DNA of 7,540 nucleotides from JBFJVZ01 sp041623895 (GTDB lineage: Bacteria; Planctomycetota; Planctomycetia; Pirellulales; Pirellulaceae): the NCBI GenBank assembly GCA_041623895.1, contig JBFJVZ010000376.1, positions 1 to 7,540 of the forward strand, given 5' to 3'. The stretch's first letter is position 1. Every line of letters begins with the position of its first letter. The notes beneath the pieces were generated by a model that ran no database searches, had not been told where the DNA came from, and saw only the letters and a list, made by a program, of their open reading frames with translations. The translations under genes were made by a program, and so were the position numbers. Below are positions 5,483 to 7,540 of this stretch, piece by piece.

Positions 5483-6700
5483 TTACTGATTCAGCTGCTC
5501 TTCGACATTCTCTTTCGACGCTCGGGTTCCGAGTGCACCCCACAGCCCGTAAGGGCTCATCGAACCCTTGGTGGAAACGCCGGTGCCGTTGACCCAAACA
5601 TTGCCAGCTCGTTGATTGCCGGCTTCGATCGAGTCGGTCAGGAAGATCACGGCACCATCACCCATCAGCACGTGAGCGCCGCCCTGATGTCGACTTCCGG
5701 CTGGGGCTGTCCCAATGGCGCCGATACCACCGGTGGCTCCGCCACCCAGACAGAGTTCCTTGTTGGGCGGCAAGATGGTGTTCATCTCTGTGTAGACCGT
5801 CAAGGCGTGAGCCCACCGCATGCCACGTCCCTGAGCATCACCGGCAAGCATCGGTTGCGTGCCGCCATCAGCACCGTTGGACCAGAATTGTGGTCGATCC
5901 GGGCTGAAGAAGTTCGCGTCTTCGCATAACTTTGGATTGTCACGAATTGCCGCGTCTCCGTTACGCCACGCCGGAGCAGTTCGCTTGTCGCGATCGTTCG
6001 CATCGGTGACGATTTCACCGGCGGCGATCGTGTTGGCCAAGCCGTCCAGAATATCGCGGAACTTTGTGACCCTGCGGGCCATGAACACACCGCGACAAGC
6101 GGCACGAGCATGCGTGGCAACGGTATTGGACGGTGGATTGATGATGATACCGCCCATGATCTGTACTGGCCCATTATTCATGTACCAGGCCGAGTCACCC
6201 ATGCAGGCAGCATAGTTGGTGCGACCAAAGGCAGGCGGACCTGACTCAGGGTCACTGGGACAACGAAACGTGGGAACCTCGGTCAGCCAGGGAACGTATT
6301 GAGCTTGACCCCCGGCCGGACCCATTGCCGGCCACGGTGGAGTCTGCGTGGTGCCATCGACTCGCTTGTTGTTGGGTTGTGAGATCTGTTCCCACAGAGC
6401 CTGTTGTTCAACAAACGGCAGGACTCCGACCAGGTACGACAAATCCAATCGATTGTTCAAGTTGGCGGGCGTGTTGGTATCCGTCCACGTGCCGCCCTGT
6501 TCCATCGGCAACTCTTTGTAGGCCGAATGGTAGTTGTGAAGCCCCAAGCCGATTTGCTTAAAGTTGTTACTGCAACTCATCCGCCGAGCAGCTTCTCGGG
6601 CAGCCTGAACTGCGGGCAACAGCAATCCGACCAAAATGCCGATGATGGCGATCACCACCAATAGTTCGACGAGGGTAAAACCCTGAGGGCGTTTTTTCAT
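5483..6700 (-). CDS. DUF1559 pseudopilin-like protein with prepilin leader and H-X9-DG motif (copy 2)
   Basis: A 405-residue paralogue of the 3450-4682 gene. The leader is MKKRPQG, cut after Gly7 before Phe8, with the standard Glu12 (fifth residue of the mature form); this is a textbook prepilin peptidase site. The hydrophobic helix and the first 45 mature residues match copy 1 exactly. Shared landmarks: RCPSDPESGPPAFGRTNY, CMGDS, RAACRG, TKFRDILDGLANTI, His338...Asp348-Gly349 (H-X9-DG), SPYGLWGALGTRA and the terminal ENVEEQLNQ. The middle (about residues 170-320) differs most, with loops rich in Gly, Asn and Pro. ATG at 6698-6700 is preceded by TTGGAG at 8-base spacing. A terminator directly downstream and a leader of about 140 bases before it suggest its own transcription unit. 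Exported and helix-anchored; function in the cell is not established. Confidence 0.95.
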   Translation of the reverse strand: MKKRPQGFTLVELLVVIAIIGILVGLLLPAVQAAREAARRMSCSNNFKQIGLGLHNYHSAYKELPMEQGGTWTDTNTPANLNNRLDLSYLVGVLPFVEQQALWEQISQPNNKRVDGTTQTPPWPAMGPAGGQAQYVPWLTEVPTFRCPSDPESGPPAFGRTNYAACMGDSAWYMNNGPVQIMGGIIINPPSNTVATHARAACRGVFMARRVTKFRDILDGLANTIAAGEIVTDANDRDKRTAPAWRNGDAAIRDNPKLCEDANFFSPDRPQFWSNGADGGTQPMLAGDAQGRGMRWAHALTVYTEMNTILPPNKELCLGGGATGGIGAIGTAPAGSRHQGGAHVLMGDGAVIFLTDSIEAGNQRAGNVWVNGTGVSTKGSMSPYGLWGALGTRASKENVEEQLNQ

Positions 6701-6708
6701 AGAAAAGT

Positions 6709-6714
6709 CTCCAA
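6709..6714 (-). promoter_or_regulatory. Ribosome binding site of DUF1559 copy 2
   Basis: TTGGAG on the minus strand, 8 bases before the ATG at 6698-6700. It is one of only two clear Shine-Dalgarno sequences in the window and supports the start with the prepilin leader. Confidence 0.65.
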
Positions 6715-6734
6715 GAGAAAAACAAAGATAAACC

Positions 6735-6762
6735 GGTAACCGCCGGACGTTCAGCGGCTACC
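6735..6762 (-). promoter_or_regulatory. Hairpin in the 5' leader of DUF1559 copy 2
   Basis: In minus-strand RNA GGUAGCCGC (6762-6754) pairs with GCGGUUACC (6743-6735) over 9 bp, including one G-U wobble, with a 10-base loop. On the plus strand the wobble would be an A-C mismatch, so the stem fits the minus transcript better. It ends about 35 bases before the start codon and does not cover the Shine-Dalgarno sequence. Its role is unknown. Confidence 0.4.
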
Positions 6763-6841
6763 CAAAAAACAAAACAGAATCCAACGAACACCCACGTAGA
6801 GAAACAGTCTGGGCACGGGCATGGACCGTTGGAATGCACAA

Positions 6842-6872
6842 AGAACGGGCGCGATCCGGTCGCGCCCGTTCT
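6842..6872 (-). terminator. Long perfect hairpin after DUF1559 copy 3, probable terminator
   Basis: A perfect 13-bp stem (6842-6854 with 6860-6872) with a 5-base loop, starting about 25 bases past the stop codon at 6898-6900. The minus transcript after the stem has only TTG and no real T-run, so it may act as a 3'-end or RNA-stability structure rather than a classical intrinsic terminator. Confidence 0.65.
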
Positions 6873-6897
6873 ACAGAGTTTTCATCGCTCAACCGTG

Positions 6898-7540
6898 TTA
6901 CTGGTTCAGCTGTTCCTCAACATTCTCTTTCATCGCTTTGGTACCCAACGCACCCCACAAACCATAAGGGCTCGCTCGTCCAGCACCATCAACGCCGAAT
7001 CTCGGGTCGTTGTTGGAGTACGGAACCTGTGTCTGGTCACCGGCTTCGATCGAATCGGTGATGAAGATCACGGCACCGTCGCCCATCAAGATATGAGCAC
7101 CGCCGAAGTGACGGCTGGCAACCGCTCCGTAGCCAAAGTCGCCATGGCCTCGGAAGACGCTATAGCTGTTGGGAGGACGGACCGTATTGACGTGAGCCGA
7201 ATAGGGTCGACCGTCGGTCCAGCGTCGGCCACGTCCATGGTTTTGCGGACAATCACGACCAGGTCGACCGCAAGTGAAGTTGGTCGTGTCCCAGAACAAA
7301 GGACGCTCGGGATCTGCATTGACTTCCCATGTCTTGGGAGGCAACGCCATGTTGCTGGTGTTGTCCTGGACCGTCTGAGTCTTGACTTCATTGTTCAAGT
7401 TGTCCACAGCGATCTCGCCCGCCATGATCGTGTTAGCTAGTCCGTCCAGGATGTCACGAAACTTGGTCACGTGGCGGTTGTGAAAGACACCGCGAGCCCA
7501 ACGGGTCCCGGCTTCATAGCCCCAGGTTCCATCACCACTC
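6898..7540 (-). CDS. DUF1559 pseudopilin-like protein (copy 3), C-terminal part; start lies beyond the window
   Basis: The frame is open to the window end and gives 213 residues, without an N-terminus. A GTG at 7468-7470 is internal: the reading continues upstream as SGDGTWGYEAGTRWARGVF, which aligns with the CMGDS...RAACRGVF region of copies 1 and 2. Family landmarks: VTKFRDILDGLANTIMAGEI, SRHFGGAHILMGDG (H-X9-DG), FITDSIEAGD, SPYGLWGALGTKA and the terminal ENVEEQLNQ. It lacks the RDKRTAP segment of the other two and its central part is shorter and different, so it is the most diverged of the three. The prepilin leader is expected outside the window. A 13-bp hairpin follows the gene. Confidence 0.92.
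   Translation of the reverse strand, partial: SGDGTWGYEAGTRWARGVFHNRHVTKFRDILDGLANTIMAGEIAVDNLNNEVKTQTVQDNTSNMALPPKTWEVNADPERPLFWDTTNFTCGRPGRDCPQNHGRGRRWTDGRPYSAHVNTVRPPNSYSVFRGHGDFGYGAVASRHFGGAHILMGDGAVIFITDSIEAGDQTQVPYSNNDPRFGVDGAGRASPYGLWGALGTKAMKENVEEQLNQ

Noticed and set aside
1383..7540. One long minus-strand operon from DUF1559 copy 3 to the glycosyltransferase
   Set aside because: Terminator-like hairpins follow each gene (6842-6872, 5421-5455, 4811-4841, 3403-3430, 2947-2978) and gaps range from about 200 to 760 bases, so separate units are more likely.
1..7540. CRISPR array, transposon, phage, toxin-antitoxin or defence genes
   Set aside because: No regularly spaced direct repeats, transposase or integrase motifs, terminal repeats around a cargo, or recognisable defence domains are visible.

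Overview
The window looks like chromosomal DNA of a planctomycete, probably a Pirellulales or Rhodopirellula-type organism. This is an inference from three things: several neighbouring DUF1559 'H-X9-DG' pseudopilin-like genes (a family greatly expanded in Planctomycetes), sparse genes with long hairpin-rich intergenic DNA, and start codons that mostly lack a strong Shine-Dalgarno sequence. No database search was possible, so every family name rests on recognised motifs.

Layout. Positions 1-1349 (+ strand) hold the C-terminal three quarters of dihydrolipoamide dehydrogenase (lpdA) and, 13 bases later, a 92-residue protein of unknown function. They converge on a minus-strand WecB/TagA/CpsF (GT26) glycosyltransferase at 1383-2288, and a hairpin fills the gap between them. 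Positions 2289-3048 contain no convincing gene. Within that stretch, 2481-2727 is a chain of five inverted repeats that looks like a dispersed repeat or a structured RNA, and further hairpins lie at 2737-2765 and 2844-2864. A rho-independent terminator at 2947-2978 belongs to a tiny lipoprotein gene at 3049-3213 (-).

Positions 3403-7540 hold three minus-strand DUF1559 genes: 3450-4682, 5483-6700, and 6898 running off the window end. All share an almost invariant C-terminus (SPYGLWG...ENVEEQLNQ) and the H-X9-DG motif. The two with visible N-termini share the prepilin-type leader and helix. A GTG-started gene for an exported His/Cys-rich protein with a C-terminal RGPP motif (4898-5281) lies between the first and second. 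Each minus-strand gene from 3049 upward is followed by its own terminator-like hairpin, so the cluster looks like separate transcription units rather than one operon.

How they fit together: lpdA is central metabolism (E3 of 2-oxoacid dehydrogenase complexes). The GT26 enzyme would work in surface polysaccharide synthesis. The DUF1559 proteins, the lipoprotein and the His/Cys protein are all predicted to be exported or envelope-anchored. No functional link between these groups is shown. I found no CRISPR array, tRNA, rRNA, transposase or phage gene. The most unusual material is non-coding: the hairpin chain at 2481-2864 and a pair of mutually exclusive stems in the 5' leader of the 3450-4682 gene.
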